Notes: a model not told the origin generated them from the letters alone. Shown: positions 25,784 to 34,740, counted from the stretch's first letter. The stretch: 64,000 nt of DNA from Flammeovirgaceae bacterium (GCA_023251155.1 JAHEZH010000008.1:1-64000); one strand, 5' to 3'. A program made the numbers and translations.

Positions 25784-28727
25784 GGTGTTTATTGTTTATC
25801 GTGGTGAATGAAAGACGTATTACTGTTCCATTGCCGGGAGTACTTTTTATCCGCACAGTAGCTTGTATGCGGTCGGCCCGGGTTCTCATATTTTTTATTC
25901 CGTTTACCTTTTCCGTAGTGGACATGGAAAATCCACAGCCATCATCCTGCAACTCCATCACAAAAGTGCTCCCCTCCTGCTTCAACGTAAGCGAAACATT
26001 TTTGGCCTTCGAATGATTGAAAGAATTGGTCATGGCTTCTTTAAAGATCAGATTCGCTTCACGACTAAATCCATACGACACATGAACCGGTTTTTTCAAT
26101 TCATTGAAGGCACGGAAATTAATTTCTTTCTCATTGAATAATTTTTCACCAAAGTCGCGGATGTGAATGAATAACTTGGAAAGCTCATCGTTGACCGGGT
26201 CAATACTCCAGATAAAATCACGCGTGCCGGTATATAAGTATTTGGCTGATTCTTCTACTTTATTGTACAACTCATGGGTGTCATTGTGTCCATTGCTATT
26301 CCTACCCTGGCTGTTGATACTTCCATTGAGTTTAATGAGACTGATGTAATTGATAATCCGCGTCAGCTGGTTGCCCATTTCATCATGAAAATCGCGCGCA
26401 ATATCCTTACGAAGACTATCCTGTTCCTGCTGCCGGATACGCTGCACTTCAATCACCCTATTGATCCTGCGTTGCGTTCTGAAATAAAAGAACAACACAA
26501 TACCTGTAGCCAACACCACGGCGATGATGATACGAAAGAAAGCAGACTGATAAAACGAAGTAAGCACCACAAAGGAATATACCAGAGCGTCTTTATCCAA
26601 GCTTCCCTTATTATCGGTTGCTTTTACGCGGAATACATATTGCCCCGGAGGCAAGTTACCATACGTCATCTGGCTGGCCGGAGAAGGAAGCGACCAGGTT
26701 TTATCATAGTTCTCCAGAATGTACTGAAAGCGCACCGACTTGGGGTAGCGCTTATCTACCCGGTTAAAATGAAACGTGATGTGGTTCTTATCTGAAGGAA
26801 GATGTAAACCATACGGGATTTTAAAAAAACCGTTTACGCTATCCGCATAGTCCTGACTGTTGTACTGTCCATTGAAAATCTCGACCCCCGTCATGTGCAA
26901 ATCAAATGACTTCCACCCTTCATTACGAAGATCATTGTAGTGATAGACACCATCGATCAGTCCAAAATATTTCTCCTTGCCAAAATAAAATGCATTCTGG
27001 TTGGTTTGCAGTCCGGCCAGCCCGTTGTCAAACCCATAGTGAAGATTCTCCTCCACCTCCATGCTGTCACTGAGCCTGATCTTTGAAATGCCTTTCTCTG
27101 TCCCCAGCCATATCCGGTCTTCCTCGTCAGCAGTCACGAAATAAATAAAGTCCGAAGGAAGTCCATGGCGTGAATCAATGTAGACTTTACGTTGGGTTTC
27201 CGGATCATAGATAATCACACCAGCCCCACCCGACCCCAGCAGCAACCACTTCTTCTTGTAGAAAGAAATCGATAAGATGGAGGTGTTCTCAAACTCGGGA
27301 AAAGGTAGGGAAGTGATCTTACCCTCCTGTATGGCATTCAATCCGTTATCGCTGCCTACGAACATCCGGTGGTAGTAAGGCGAATATTTTATTGCCGTAA
27401 TATTCTTTCCATTTAAGCCATCGTCCATGGTGTAGTTGACAAATTGCTGATGGTTATAATATCCTGCTCCTCCACCATTGGTAGCATACCATACATTCCC
27501 CTTATCATCGCAATCAAGCTGATTGATGTACGAGCTGGGCAGACCATCTTCGCGTGAGTACCATTTAAACTTATCCTGTTCTTTGTTGTATTCGCCCAAA
27601 GCGCCATACATACCTACCCACACTTCACCTTGTCGATTGCCCTTTATTGAAGTAATGTTATTTTCCGTTCGGGGATTAAAATTATAGGATGAAATTTTTC
27701 CGTCTTTCATCTTAATGAGGCCTTCACCCAGTGAACCAATCCAAAACGATCCTTCCGCGTCCTGCTCTACCGCCATTACGGTTTCCAGTTTTTTTATAGG
27801 GAGTTTATTAAAATCCTGAACAAAATATTTAAACAGCCCTTTACCGGAACTACCAAACCAGGTATTGCCCTCACTATCCGGAAAAATCTGAGTAATGGAA
27901 GTTTCCTGAAGTACAGTATCAATCAGGTGCTTGCCCTCCCGGAACGATTCTTTCAACAGATTATCGCCCGTGCGTGTCCAGTACACATCGGTGTGAGCAT
28001 CATAGAGTAAGATAGGGTTGTCGATATCCAGGTTTTTAGCAATAATTTTTTTATTACGATAGTCCAGCACAAAAAAACCTTTATCGGTTTTCATTACCAC
28101 TTCATTTCCCACATTACACATATTGTGCAATCGCCAAAACTCCTGCTTATGCGAAATCTTAAATTCCTCTTCTTTGGTCTTAATTAAGAAACTGCTGTCG
28201 TTGAGATAAAGACAAATGTCGCGCGAAGGAAGAAGTTGTGTATATAGAATAATTTTGTTCTCCCGGACTGGCTTGCTCCAGTAGTAAACAGAGTCCTCTT
28301 TTATTTTGCCAAGCATTCCCTGGCTATTGATCATATAAATGGAGTCACGGAATTCAAAAACTCTCCGAACTCTTCCCGAAGGGATACCGGGTTGCTGAAA
28401 CTTCTTAAAGGTGTTACCATTAAAGCGGGTAATCCCTCTCGGATGAACAATCCACAAGTTCTGTCGGGAATCCAGCTTCAGGTAGTGAATGGTGTTGCTC
28501 AGCAGGCCATCACGTGTGGTGTACACTTTAAAGTCACGGCCATCAAAGCGGGCGAGGCCTCCTCCATGCGTGGCAATCCAGAGATAACCGTTCGCATCTT
28601 CCAGTACCATGTTCACCTGTGATTGTGGCAATCCATCCATCACCAGGTATTGACGTAAGGAATACGGTTGAGCAAAGGCCTGCGCAGAAACCACTAAAAG
28701 AAAAGTAAACAAGGCCCACCTCTTCAT
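25767..28727 (-). CDS. Sensor kinase with two-component-regulator propeller domain
   Basis: A 986-residue hybrid-type membrane sensor. A signal peptide ('LLVVSAQAFAQ') leads into repeated Reg_prop blades with 'MDGLPQSQVNMVLEDANGYLWIATHGGG'-like wording, read in parts, and 'DGLPSSYINQLDCDDKGNVWYATNGG', read in parts (about residues 20-610). Then comes a Y_Y_Y domain ('RFQYILENYDKTWSLPSP'), one membrane helix near 740, a HisKA_3 region with the phospho-His near residue 779 ('ARDFHDEMGNQLTRI') and HATPase ('MELQDDGCGF'). The propeller lies in the periplasm and often senses polysaccharide-derived signals, which is family knowledge, not proven here. It is divergent from the FtsX-type permease. Confidence 0.92.
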   Translation of the reverse strand: MKRWALFTFLLVVSAQAFAQPYSLRQYLVMDGLPQSQVNMVLEDANGYLWIATHGGGLARFDGRDFKVYTTRDGLLSNTIHYLKLDSRQNLWIVHPRGITRFNGNTFKKFQQPGIPSGRVRRVFEFRDSIYMINSQGMLGKIKEDSVYYWSKPVRENKIILYTQLLPSRDICLYLNDSSFLIKTKEEEFKISHKQEFWRLHNMCNVGNEVVMKTDKGFFVLDYRNKKIIAKNLDIDNPILLYDAHTDVYWTRTGDNLLKESFREGKHLIDTVLQETSITQIFPDSEGNTWFGSSGKGLFKYFVQDFNKLPIKKLETVMAVEQDAEGSFWIGSLGEGLIKMKDGKISSYNFNPRTENNITSIKGNRQGEVWVGMYGALGEYNKEQDKFKWYSREDGLPSSYINQLDCDDKGNVWYATNGGGAGYYNHQQFVNYTMDDGLNGKNITAIKYSPYYHRMFVGSDNGLNAIQEGKITSLPFPEFENTSILSISFYKKKWLLLGSGGAGVIIYDPETQRKVYIDSRHGLPSDFIYFVTADEEDRIWLGTEKGISKIRLSDSMEVEENLHYGFDNGLAGLQTNQNAFYFGKEKYFGLIDGVYHYNDLRNEGWKSFDLHMTGVEIFNGQYNSQDYADSVNGFFKIPYGLHLPSDKNHITFHFNRVDKRYPKSVRFQYILENYDKTWSLPSPASQMTYGNLPPGQYVFRVKATDNKGSLDKDALVYSFVVLTSFYQSAFFRIIIAVVLATGIVLFFYFRTQRRINRVIEVQRIRQQEQDSLRKDIARDFHDEMGNQLTRIINYISLIKLNGSINSQGRNSNGHNDTHELYNKVEESAKYLYTGTRDFIWSIDPVNDELSKLFIHIRDFGEKLFNEKEINFRAFNELKKPVHVSYGFSREANLIFKEAMTNSFNHSKAKNVSLTLKQEGSTFVMELQDDGCGFSMSTTEKVNGIKNMRTRADRIQATVRIKSTPGNGTVIRLSFTTINNKHHDTII

Positions 28728-28900
28728 AACTCTGCAAAATAGGCGTTAAACAACAACCGATTGTACCCCAATTTACGTCAAATAAATCCTTTTGTTCGTT
28801 AACTTTCAGCACACCTTATTCACACTAGTATTGAATTTAATATCCCGAAGATGCAACCTATTGTTAATGCCCTAAGTCTAATGATGAATTCACTCCTGAT

Positions 28901-31306
28901 ATGCTGAAAAACTACCTGATCATTGCCTGGCGTAGCTTACGCAAACACTTTACGTATTCCTTCATCAACATCCTTGGACTTGGTTTAGGATTTGCCACCT
29001 TCTTGCTGCTAGCCACATGGATACGACACGAGGTCAGCTTCGATCGCTTTCATGAAAAATCCAATTTAATTTACCGCGCATCCCTAGAATATGGCTTTGG
29101 CGGGCAAGTATCCAAGACTTCCGTTTCACCTACCGCACTACTGCCTGCCTTGCAGAAAAACTTTGCGGAAGTAGAAACCGGCGTACGACTGTACAATGCT
29201 TCCGGCTGGAATTCATTCATTCTTCGCAAAGACGACAAAGTATTTCAGGAAAATCGTTTTTACTATGCAGACAGTGCATTTTTCGATGTGTTTTCTTTTC
29301 ACCTGCTTGAAGGCGACCCGAAGACAGCGCTTGCGGAACCCAACTCCATGGTGATTACCGAGGCCATGGCTAAAAAATATTTTGTTAATGATAATCCAAT
29401 GGGGCAAGTGATCCAGGTAAATAATCGGAAGGAGTACACCGTTACCGGAGTGATGGAAGAAGTGCCTTCCAACTCGCACATCCAATTTGACTTTGTCGGA
29501 TCTTTTTCCAGCCTCGAAGCGGCCAAACATCAAATCTGGTGGAGCGCCAATTATCAGACCTTTATTGTAGTGCAGAAAGAAGCCGACATCAACGCTCTGG
29601 TGAAAAAAACCAACGAGTTGGTGAAAAAAGAACTGGCTTCCGAGCTCACCAATCCGGGCGATTATGTGCAGTATAATTTTATTCCCCTCACCGACATCTA
29701 TTTAAAATCTGGACTTGAAGAAAGTGAAGTCGTAGGCAACATTCAATACGTGTATCTCTTCAGTGCCATCGCTTTGCTTGTCGTCATTATTGCCTGCATC
29801 AATTATATCAACCTTGCCACCGCTCGCGCGGCTGACAGGGCCAAGGAAGTAGGCATACGCAAAGTAGTGGGGGCATTGCGAAAGCAGCTGTTCCTGCAGT
29901 TTATTGGTGAATCGTTCATTATTACATTCGTCTCGTTCGCTATTGCCTTCCTGCTGGCGCAGATCAGTCTTGTTGGATTCAATTCCCTTACGGGAAAAAC
30001 ATTTCAGGCCATGGATCTTTTCGATCCCCAGTTCCTCATCCTCTGCGTAGTGGCCGCTTGTGTCATTGCTCTGGTGGCGGGTGCATATCCTGCATTGGCC
30101 ATTACGTCCTTCAAGCCGGTAAGTATTCTCAAGGGCAACTTCCGTAGCTCTGCCCGTGGTATCTGGCTCCGCAAATCCTTAGTGGTATTCCAGTTTTCCA
30201 TTTCCATTATACTGATGGTCAGTACGCTCATTATTCTGAAGCAGATTAACTACATACAGGACAAACGACTGGGCTACGATAAAGAAAATGTGTTAGTGCT
30301 TCCATTAGACACCAAAACAGAAGAAGTCTTTTCACAACTGAGAACGGAGTTAATCCGAAACAGTAAAGTAAAATCAGTAGCCCGTGGTTCAGAAGCCCCC
30401 ACACGAATACAGGGAGGCTACGGAGCCAGCGTGGAAGGAATTGGCTCTGAGCGCGGCATCATCACTACTGCCGTATCGGTGGACGAAGCGTATGTTCCGG
30501 CAATGAGCATGGAACTGGTATTGGGAAGGAATTTTACTCCTGGTGATAATGCAAAAATGGCAGCCGATACCTCAGGAAATTCATACTCGTTCATCCTGAA
30601 TGAATCGGCTCTGAAAGAGTTATTAATCCCTGCGGACAAAGCAATCGGTACCAAAATGAACCTGAGCGGCAGAAATGGAGAAATCATTGGCGTGGTGAAG
30701 GATTTCCATTTCTCTTCGCTGCACGAAAAAATTGGGCCCCTTATTTTGTTCAATGAAGAAAGTCAATTTGCTCATGTATTCATCAAGTTAGAGGCGGGTA
30801 ACACGTTACAAACCATGGAGGAGATCAAATCCATCTGCAAAAAGACCATCACGCATCGCCCTCTGGAATATAAATTTTTAGATGAGCAATACACCGCACT
30901 CTATGCATCCGAACAAAAAGTAGGTGCGATCTGCACCGTGTTCGCCACGCTTACCATTATCATTGCTTGTCTTGGCTTATTCGGGTTAGTCGCATTCTCT
31001 GCGTCTCAGAAAACCAAAGAGATTGGAATACGAAAAGTATTGGGTGCTACAGCACCCGGTATTGTGTTGTTAATCACCAAAGACTACAGCAAACTGGTAA
31101 TACTGGCTATTCTGGTTGGGTTGCCTGTAGCCTATTACATCATCGAAAATTTATGGCTCAGTAGTTTTGCGTATCGCACTACTGTAGGAACTGGTCCATT
31201 TGTGATGGCAGCAGGTGCGTGTTTATTCATCGCGTTTGGAACGGCCAGTTTTCAGGCCATTCGTGCAGCCATGATCGATCCGGTGAATACCTTACGTAAC
31301 GAGTAA
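28901..31306 (+). CDS. ABC transporter permease, MacB/FtsX type
   Basis: An 801-residue permease with the duplicated FtsX layout: N-terminal helix ('SFINILGLGLGFATFLLLAT'), periplasmic MacB_PCD domain, three helices ending 'KEVGIRKVVGALRKQLFLQF', a second helix and PCD from about residue 420, and three final helices with 'TKEIGIRKVLGATAPGIVLL'. No ATPase is adjacent. In Bacteroidota such permeases are often encoded alone or in arrays, and they act with a MacB-like ATPase in export or mechanotransmission. It is divergent from the propeller kinase (173 bases between), which may regulate it. Confidence 0.92.
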   Translation: MLKNYLIIAWRSLRKHFTYSFINILGLGLGFATFLLLATWIRHEVSFDRFHEKSNLIYRASLEYGFGGQVSKTSVSPTALLPALQKNFAEVETGVRLYNASGWNSFILRKDDKVFQENRFYYADSAFFDVFSFHLLEGDPKTALAEPNSMVITEAMAKKYFVNDNPMGQVIQVNNRKEYTVTGVMEEVPSNSHIQFDFVGSFSSLEAAKHQIWWSANYQTFIVVQKEADINALVKKTNELVKKELASELTNPGDYVQYNFIPLTDIYLKSGLEESEVVGNIQYVYLFSAIALLVVIIACINYINLATARAADRAKEVGIRKVVGALRKQLFLQFIGESFIITFVSFAIAFLLAQISLVGFNSLTGKTFQAMDLFDPQFLILCVVAACVIALVAGAYPALAITSFKPVSILKGNFRSSARGIWLRKSLVVFQFSISIILMVSTLIILKQINYIQDKRLGYDKENVLVLPLDTKTEEVFSQLRTELIRNSKVKSVARGSEAPTRIQGGYGASVEGIGSERGIITTAVSVDEAYVPAMSMELVLGRNFTPGDNAKMAADTSGNSYSFILNESALKELLIPADKAIGTKMNLSGRNGEIIGVVKDFHFSSLHEKIGPLILFNEESQFAHVFIKLEAGNTLQTMEEIKSICKKTITHRPLEYKFLDEQYTALYASEQKVGAICTVFATLTIIIACLGLFGLVAFSASQKTKEIGIRKVLGATAPGIVLLITKDYSKLVILAILVGLPVAYYIIENLWLSSFAYRTTVGTGPFVMAAGACLFIAFGTASFQAIRAAMIDPVNTLRNE

Positions 31307-31313
31307 TCCGTAC

Positions 31314-31355
31314 AGAGCTGTACATTCCGGCACATCAGCCGGAATGCACAGCTCT
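31314..31355 (+). terminator. 17-position hairpin after FtsX permease
   Basis: AGAGCTGTACATTCCGG pairs with CCGGAATGCACAGCTCT with a single A/C mismatch around loop CACATCAG, 7 bases after the stop codon. There is no strong T-run (TCACC follows), but the stem is very stable. Confidence 0.7.
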
Positions 31356-31690
31356 TCACCTTCTTTGCACCTAGCAAATCCTGTTTATCGCTGATTATCA
31401 TCAGGAGCATCTTCCGGCTTACGCTTTCAACAGTAAACTGATTCCAATTAATGACTGCCTGTAGTCACAGTCAGGATCTAATCTGTGTGAAGGTTAGTGG
31501 ATCGCTGTTTCTATTTATATCGCTAATCGTCAATGTAATGACTATGAAAACAGGCAACAAAAGCCGGCGACCGGACTTCAGTACATCCATCATTCTGAAG
31601 CAAAGCTGGATTAAAACGCCATTGTTTAATCGGATCACTTGTGACTTTTCGGAAACCTTCGGATTATTAGAGTGAATTTAATCCGGCTAC
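31356..31690. other. Intergenic region without a supported gene
   Basis: About 335 bases between the permease hairpin and the first ECF sigma gene. One 74-codon frame on the plus strand (31451-31675) is open but its protein has no recognisable domain or ribosome site, so I do not call it. No clear promoter of the Bacteroidota TAnnTTTG type was found. Confidence 0.5.
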
Positions 31691-32251
31691 ATGACGGACG
31701 AGGAAATCCGAAAGGAACATGAGATCATCGAACGATCAAAGAAAGATGCCAACGCCTTTAGCGAGCTCTATGAAAAGTACTTTGATCGTATCTTCAACTT
31801 CATTCACCGCCAAACGGATGACGAAGACCTGACCGGTGATCTGTGTTCGCAAACATTCATTATTGTGATGAATAGCCTGCCTAAATATGAATTCAGAGGA
31901 GTGCCCTTCTCTGCCTGGCTATACAAAATTGCCAGCAATGAGGTAAGAAAGCACTATCGTAAGAATAAAACCAAGCAGGTATTTAGTATTGAAGAACTAA
32001 AAATACGAGAGCTGGTAGATCAGAACGATGAAGAATGGGATGAAGAACTCATCCAACGCATGCTTACCTTTATGAGTGATCTGCCTACCGATATGCTGCA
32101 GGTGCTTGAACTCCGGTTTTTCGAAGACAAGGATTTTAAAGAAATTGCTTTCATCCTGGATATATCAGAAAGCGGAGCGAAGATGCGTACCTACCGGGCA
32201 TTGGATAAGTTGAGGAAAAATTTCGATTTGAAAATAAGATACAATGAGTAA
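31691..32251 (+). CDS. ECF-type sigma-70 factor
   Basis: A 186-residue sigma factor. Region 2 contains 'FSELYEKYFDRIFNFIHRQT', 'LTGDLCSQTFIIVMNSLPKY' and the -10 helix 'VPFSAWLYKIASNEVRKHYR'. Region 4 contains 'LPTDMLQVLELRFFEDKDFK' and 'EIAFILDISESGAKMRTYRA'. Its stop overlaps the start of a small membrane protein gene by 8 bases, the usual place for an anti-sigma factor. The partner lacks a recognisable zinc-finger domain. Signal and regulon unknown. Confidence 0.9.
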   Translation: MTDEEIRKEHEIIERSKKDANAFSELYEKYFDRIFNFIHRQTDDEDLTGDLCSQTFIIVMNSLPKYEFRGVPFSAWLYKIASNEVRKHYRKNKTKQVFSIEELKIRELVDQNDEEWDEELIQRMLTFMSDLPTDMLQVLELRFFEDKDFKEIAFILDISESGAKMRTYRALDKLRKNFDLKIRYNE

Positions 32252-32537
32252 GAACGAAATACGATTGCGCAGGGAAAAGCTGACCAGCCAGGGTAGCGAG
32301 CGCTTCCGTGATTTTAGTGTGATCAAAAAACGACATGAGCGCGAGATTCGGATGAAGAAAATCATACGAATCTTTACGATTGCTGCGGCCATATTAGTGG
32401 CTATAATTCTCTTCCTTGCCATGCAGATTATTTTAGAGCTGCGCTCAAAGAAAAACGTGAAAGAGCCGGTGAAAAAGGAATCGTTTGAAAAAAGATCTAC
32501 TCTTGACCAAGTCGGTAAATCCCCTGAAAAAACGTAG
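32244..32537 (+). CDS. Small single-helix membrane protein, possible anti-sigma partner
   Basis: A 97-residue protein with a highly basic N-terminal cytoplasmic part (1-40, 'EIRLRREKLTSQGSERFRDF'), one membrane helix (about 41-65) and a Lys/Glu-rich tail. The gene overlaps the sigma gene by 8 bases, so it is co-translated. Position and topology suggest an anti-sigma or sigma-modulating role, but no ZAS or other anti-sigma motif is visible, so this is inference. Confidence 0.65.
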   Translation: MSKNEIRLRREKLTSQGSERFRDFSVIKKRHEREIRMKKIIRIFTIAAAILVAIILFLAMQIILELRSKKNVKEPVKKESFEKRSTLDQVGKSPEKT

Positions 32538-32621
32538 TACGGTTAGCAGAAGGGATCTTTCCGTTGTAGGTCAGGGCAAAAAGGAAAACACTTTACGAAG
32601 AAAACACTTCTCCTCCAAAAA

Positions 32622-32816
32622 TCAAGAGAGTTGCATTTTCGGATAAGCCTTCAGGATTACTTCTGTGGTATTATGAGCCTTGAATTTCAGGCGAAGGTGT
32701 TTGCGATGGGTTTCTACCGTATGGAAGCTGATCAGGAGTTTTTCGGCAATTTGTCGGGAAGAAAGTCCTGTCGCCAGTAAATCAAGGACAACTTTCTCTT
32801 GTCGGGTCATCGTCAT
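32622..32816 (-). CDS. LuxR-type helix-turn-helix protein, HTH only (possibly truncated)
   Basis: A 64-residue protein that is almost exactly one LuxR/GerE HTH: 'MTRQEKVVLDLLATGLSSRQ', 'IAEKLLISFHTVETHRKHLR', 'LKFKAHNTTEVILKAYPK'. The frame continues 15 codons upstream of the ATG to a TAA, with no receiver or sensor domain. It may be a free HTH regulator, as known in Bacteroidota, or the 3' end of a decayed NarL-type gene. It converges with the preceding sigma operon. Confidence 0.65.
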   Translation of the reverse strand: MTMTRQEKVVLDLLATGLSSRQIAEKLLISFHTVETHRKHLRLKFKAHNTTEVILKAYPKMQLS

Positions 32817-32843
32817 AACTAAGTCGGGATTGAAAGTTAAATG

Positions 32844-32884
32844 AAACGGCCCCCGTGTTTACCTAAACCCACGAGGGGCCGTTC
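32844..32884. other. Strong hairpin in the divergent region before second sigma gene
   Basis: AACGGCCCCCGTG pairs with CACGAGGGGCCGTT with one bulged base, and GTGTTTA/TAAACCCAC continues the stem. It lies between two divergently oriented genes, an unusual place for a terminator, and could be a leader structure of the LuxR-type gene or a leftover terminator. Confidence 0.55.
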
Positions 32885-32901
32885 ACCGAGCTTGATTTGT
32901 G

Positions 32902-32921
32902 GGGTCAACCTCTTTTGACCC
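32902..32921. promoter_or_regulatory. Inverted repeat upstream of ECF sigma gene
   Basis: GGGTCAA and TTGACCC are separated by six bases, about 100 bases upstream of the sigma start codon. It is a candidate operator or promoter element; the TTGACC half-site is also close to an ECF -35 motif. Confidence 0.35.
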
Positions 32922-33023
32922 TTTATGTTTTAACTGGGCAAAGGTCACCCACTCAAAGACAGAAAAATTTATTTATTTTTATAGGGTTACGTACACATCA
33001 TTTTTACACTAAGTACCAAAGAA

Positions 33024-33596
33024 ATGACCGATATCGAGATGATTCGGATGATAAAGGACAAAGATCAGCGAGGTCTTACCTTGTTATACGAGTCTTTCCG
33101 CCCGGAATTTGTGAATTGGATCACCAAATTTACGGGTTGTAATGGGGAAGATGCTTCTGAATATTACCAGGCTGCAGTTCTGATTATGTATGATAATATA
33201 CATAATGGCAGATTAGAAGATCTTAGAAGTAGTTTGAAAACATATCTGTTTAGCATTGGCAAAAATTTAATCTGGGACCGCAACCGGCAGCAAGGGCGTA
33301 CCGAGAAAATTAAAGCAGAATATTACCTACAGATGCACATGGGGAACACAAATAATGAGCGTGACCAGCTCATTGAAGAGAATAACCTTAATCTGATCAG
33401 CAGATGCTTCGACCAGCTGGGAGATCCTTGCCACACCCTGCTGGATCTTTTCTATTATCAGAAGAAAAGCATGGAGGAAATCACCGTTGAACTGAATTAT
33501 AAAAATACAGATTCGGCCAAAAATCAGAAGTACAAGTGTATCGAGCGATTGCGCAAATTGGTAGACACTGAAAAAGCCAGATTAGAGATAGAATAA
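33024..33596 (+). CDS. ECF-like sigma-70 factor (CHAT-neighbourhood type)
   Basis: A 190-residue sigma factor of a divergent Bacteroidota group: region 2 'LYESFRPEFVNWITKFTG', 'DASEYYQAAVLIMYDNIHN', 'SLKTYLFSIGKNLIWDRNRQ', and region 4 'LGDPCHTLLDLFYYQKKSME' with 'EITVELNYKNTDSAKNQKYK'. I recall this subfamily beside TPR and CHAT genes in other Cytophagales, though I cannot verify it here. The next gene, 15 bases downstream, encodes an anti-sigma-like membrane protein. The region before it contains an inverted repeat (32902-32921). Confidence 0.85.
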   Translation: MTDIEMIRMIKDKDQRGLTLLYESFRPEFVNWITKFTGCNGEDASEYYQAAVLIMYDNIHNGRLEDLRSSLKTYLFSIGKNLIWDRNRQQGRTEKIKAEYYLQMHMGNTNNERDQLIEENNLNLISRCFDQLGDPCHTLLDLFYYQKKSMEEITVELNYKNTDSAKNQKYKCIERLRKLVDTEKARLEIE

Positions 33597-33611
33597 AGCC
33601 AGTAAAATAAC

Positions 33612-34361
33612 ATGGAAAACAACTTTCGAGATATTGAGTGGATAGAGCGCTACCTGGATCGCAGCCTTTCGGAAGAGGAAAGGCAGACGATGGAAAGACG
33701 CCTTGAGCTTGAACCCGACCTGAAATCAAAATACTACGAGCACAAACAGTTGATTGAAGGGATCCGTTACTCGCATATTCAAAACAAACTGGAGCAGCTT
33801 CGGTTGCTGGAAAGTTCATTGCCTCCGGTAACGGAGAAGCAAAGAGTTAACGTAATCGCACTATGGAAGCCTGTTGCTATAGCAGCATCCATTACCTTAC
33901 TCATCGCTGCCTGTTATTTTTTCGCACTCAACCCCACTCCGCAAGAGTTATATGCCAACCAGTTTGTGCCCTATCCCAATGTATTTGAACCTACAGTAAG
34001 AGGGAACATCAATACATCGCAAGACAAAAGAACGGAAGCTTTTCGCGCGTATGATCAGGGGGATTATGCTACTGCATCCCAGTTGTTTACAGAACTGAGC
34101 GCCAGTCACAGCGAGCCGGGAATCCTGCTATTGCTTGGCAACTCGAACCTCATTATTGGCAAGACACAGGAAGCGCAGAATAATTTTCTTGAATTGATTG
34201 CCAACTATGACGAACTCGAAGCACAGGCAAAATGGTACCTGGCCTTGAGTTACTTAAAGCAAGGTGAGGGTGAGAAAGCCCAGCTCATACTTCAGGAACT
34301 GAGTGACCCTCAAGTAACCTATTCCAAAAAAGCAAAAGAATTATTGGACAACATGAAGTAA
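33612..34361 (+). CDS. Membrane anti-sigma-like protein with periplasmic TPR domain
   Basis: A 249-residue protein. Residues 1-75 are charged and helical ('IEWIERYLDRSLSEEERQTM', 'LEPDLKSKYYEHKQLIEGIR') and resemble the cytoplasmic sigma-binding part of anti-sigma factors, including the typical 'YLDRSLSEEE' opening. A membrane helix spans about 86-105. Residues 140-248 contain about three TPR-like helical pairs ('AFRAYDQGDYATASQLFTEL', 'EAQNNFLELIANYDELEAQA', 'WYLALSYLKQGEGEKAQLIL'), expected in the periplasm. It is encoded directly after the ECF sigma gene. It likely holds the sigma factor at the membrane and receives a periplasmic input; the CHAT protein opposite is a candidate. Confidence 0.75.
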   Translation: MENNFRDIEWIERYLDRSLSEEERQTMERRLELEPDLKSKYYEHKQLIEGIRYSHIQNKLEQLRLLESSLPPVTEKQRVNVIALWKPVAIAASITLLIAACYFFALNPTPQELYANQFVPYPNVFEPTVRGNINTSQDKRTEAFRAYDQGDYATASQLFTELSASHSEPGILLLLGNSNLIIGKTQEAQNNFLELIANYDELEAQAKWYLALSYLKQGEGEKAQLILQELSDPQVTYSKKAKELLDNMK

Positions 34362-34375
34362 TAGTATTAGATTGG

Positions 34376-34624
34376 ATGAAGTTTACTTTAATCCAATACG
34401 ATATGAAATTTGTGATTGATTTCGATGAGAACACAAACATTTTCAAGGTCTATTTTGAACGCAATGAAACATCGGGAGATCCCTGGCCTCCGCCTCCGCC
34501 AAGTACAGAACAACTTAAGGAAATGACTACATGGCTGAACGAATCTTATCCTGATGTATGTAAAAAATTCGGAGATAAGGAGGTTTCAGGTCTAAAGCTT
34601 ACTTATCAGGCATCTAAGCTTTAA
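34376..34624 (+). CDS. Small unknown protein with PPPPP linker
   Basis: An 82-residue soluble protein, 'MKFVIDFDENTNIFKVYFER' then 'DPWPPPPPSTEQLKEMTTWL' and 'YPDVCKKFGDKEVSGLKLTY'. No family recognised, no signal peptide. A Met at residue 10 is an alternative start. It follows the anti-sigma-like gene by 14 bases and lies before the shared terminator, so it is probably the third gene of that operon and a possible functional partner of the sigma/CHAT pair. Confidence 0.6.
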   Translation: MKFTLIQYDMKFVIDFDENTNIFKVYFERNETSGDPWPPPPPSTEQLKEMTTWLNESYPDVCKKFGDKEVSGLKLTYQASKL

Positions 34625-34710
34625 AATCAGTGAGGTGACTATAATTGAAAAAGAGGTATCAAAATCTGGTTTTTCAAAAGTCAGCTCGGGATTAGAAACA
34701 AATAAAAATG

Positions 34711-34740
34711 AGAGGCCGTCTTTAGAGATGGCCTCTTTTT
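34711..34740 (+). terminator. Rho-independent terminator of the sigma/TPR operon
   Basis: An 11-bp stem (AGAGGCCGTCT with AGATGGCCTCT, one G-U pair) with loop TTAG is followed by TTTTT on the plus strand. The stem overlaps the last codons and stop of the convergent CHAT gene. Confidence 0.8.

Noticed and set aside
26274-26795. 173-codon plus-strand frame inside the propeller kinase
   Set aside because: It is antisense to the kinase's PAS-free linker and HisKA region, with no motif of its own.
31451-31675. 74-codon plus-strand frame between the permease and the first sigma gene
   Set aside because: No recognisable domain, no ribosome site and unusual composition; kept only as intergenic.
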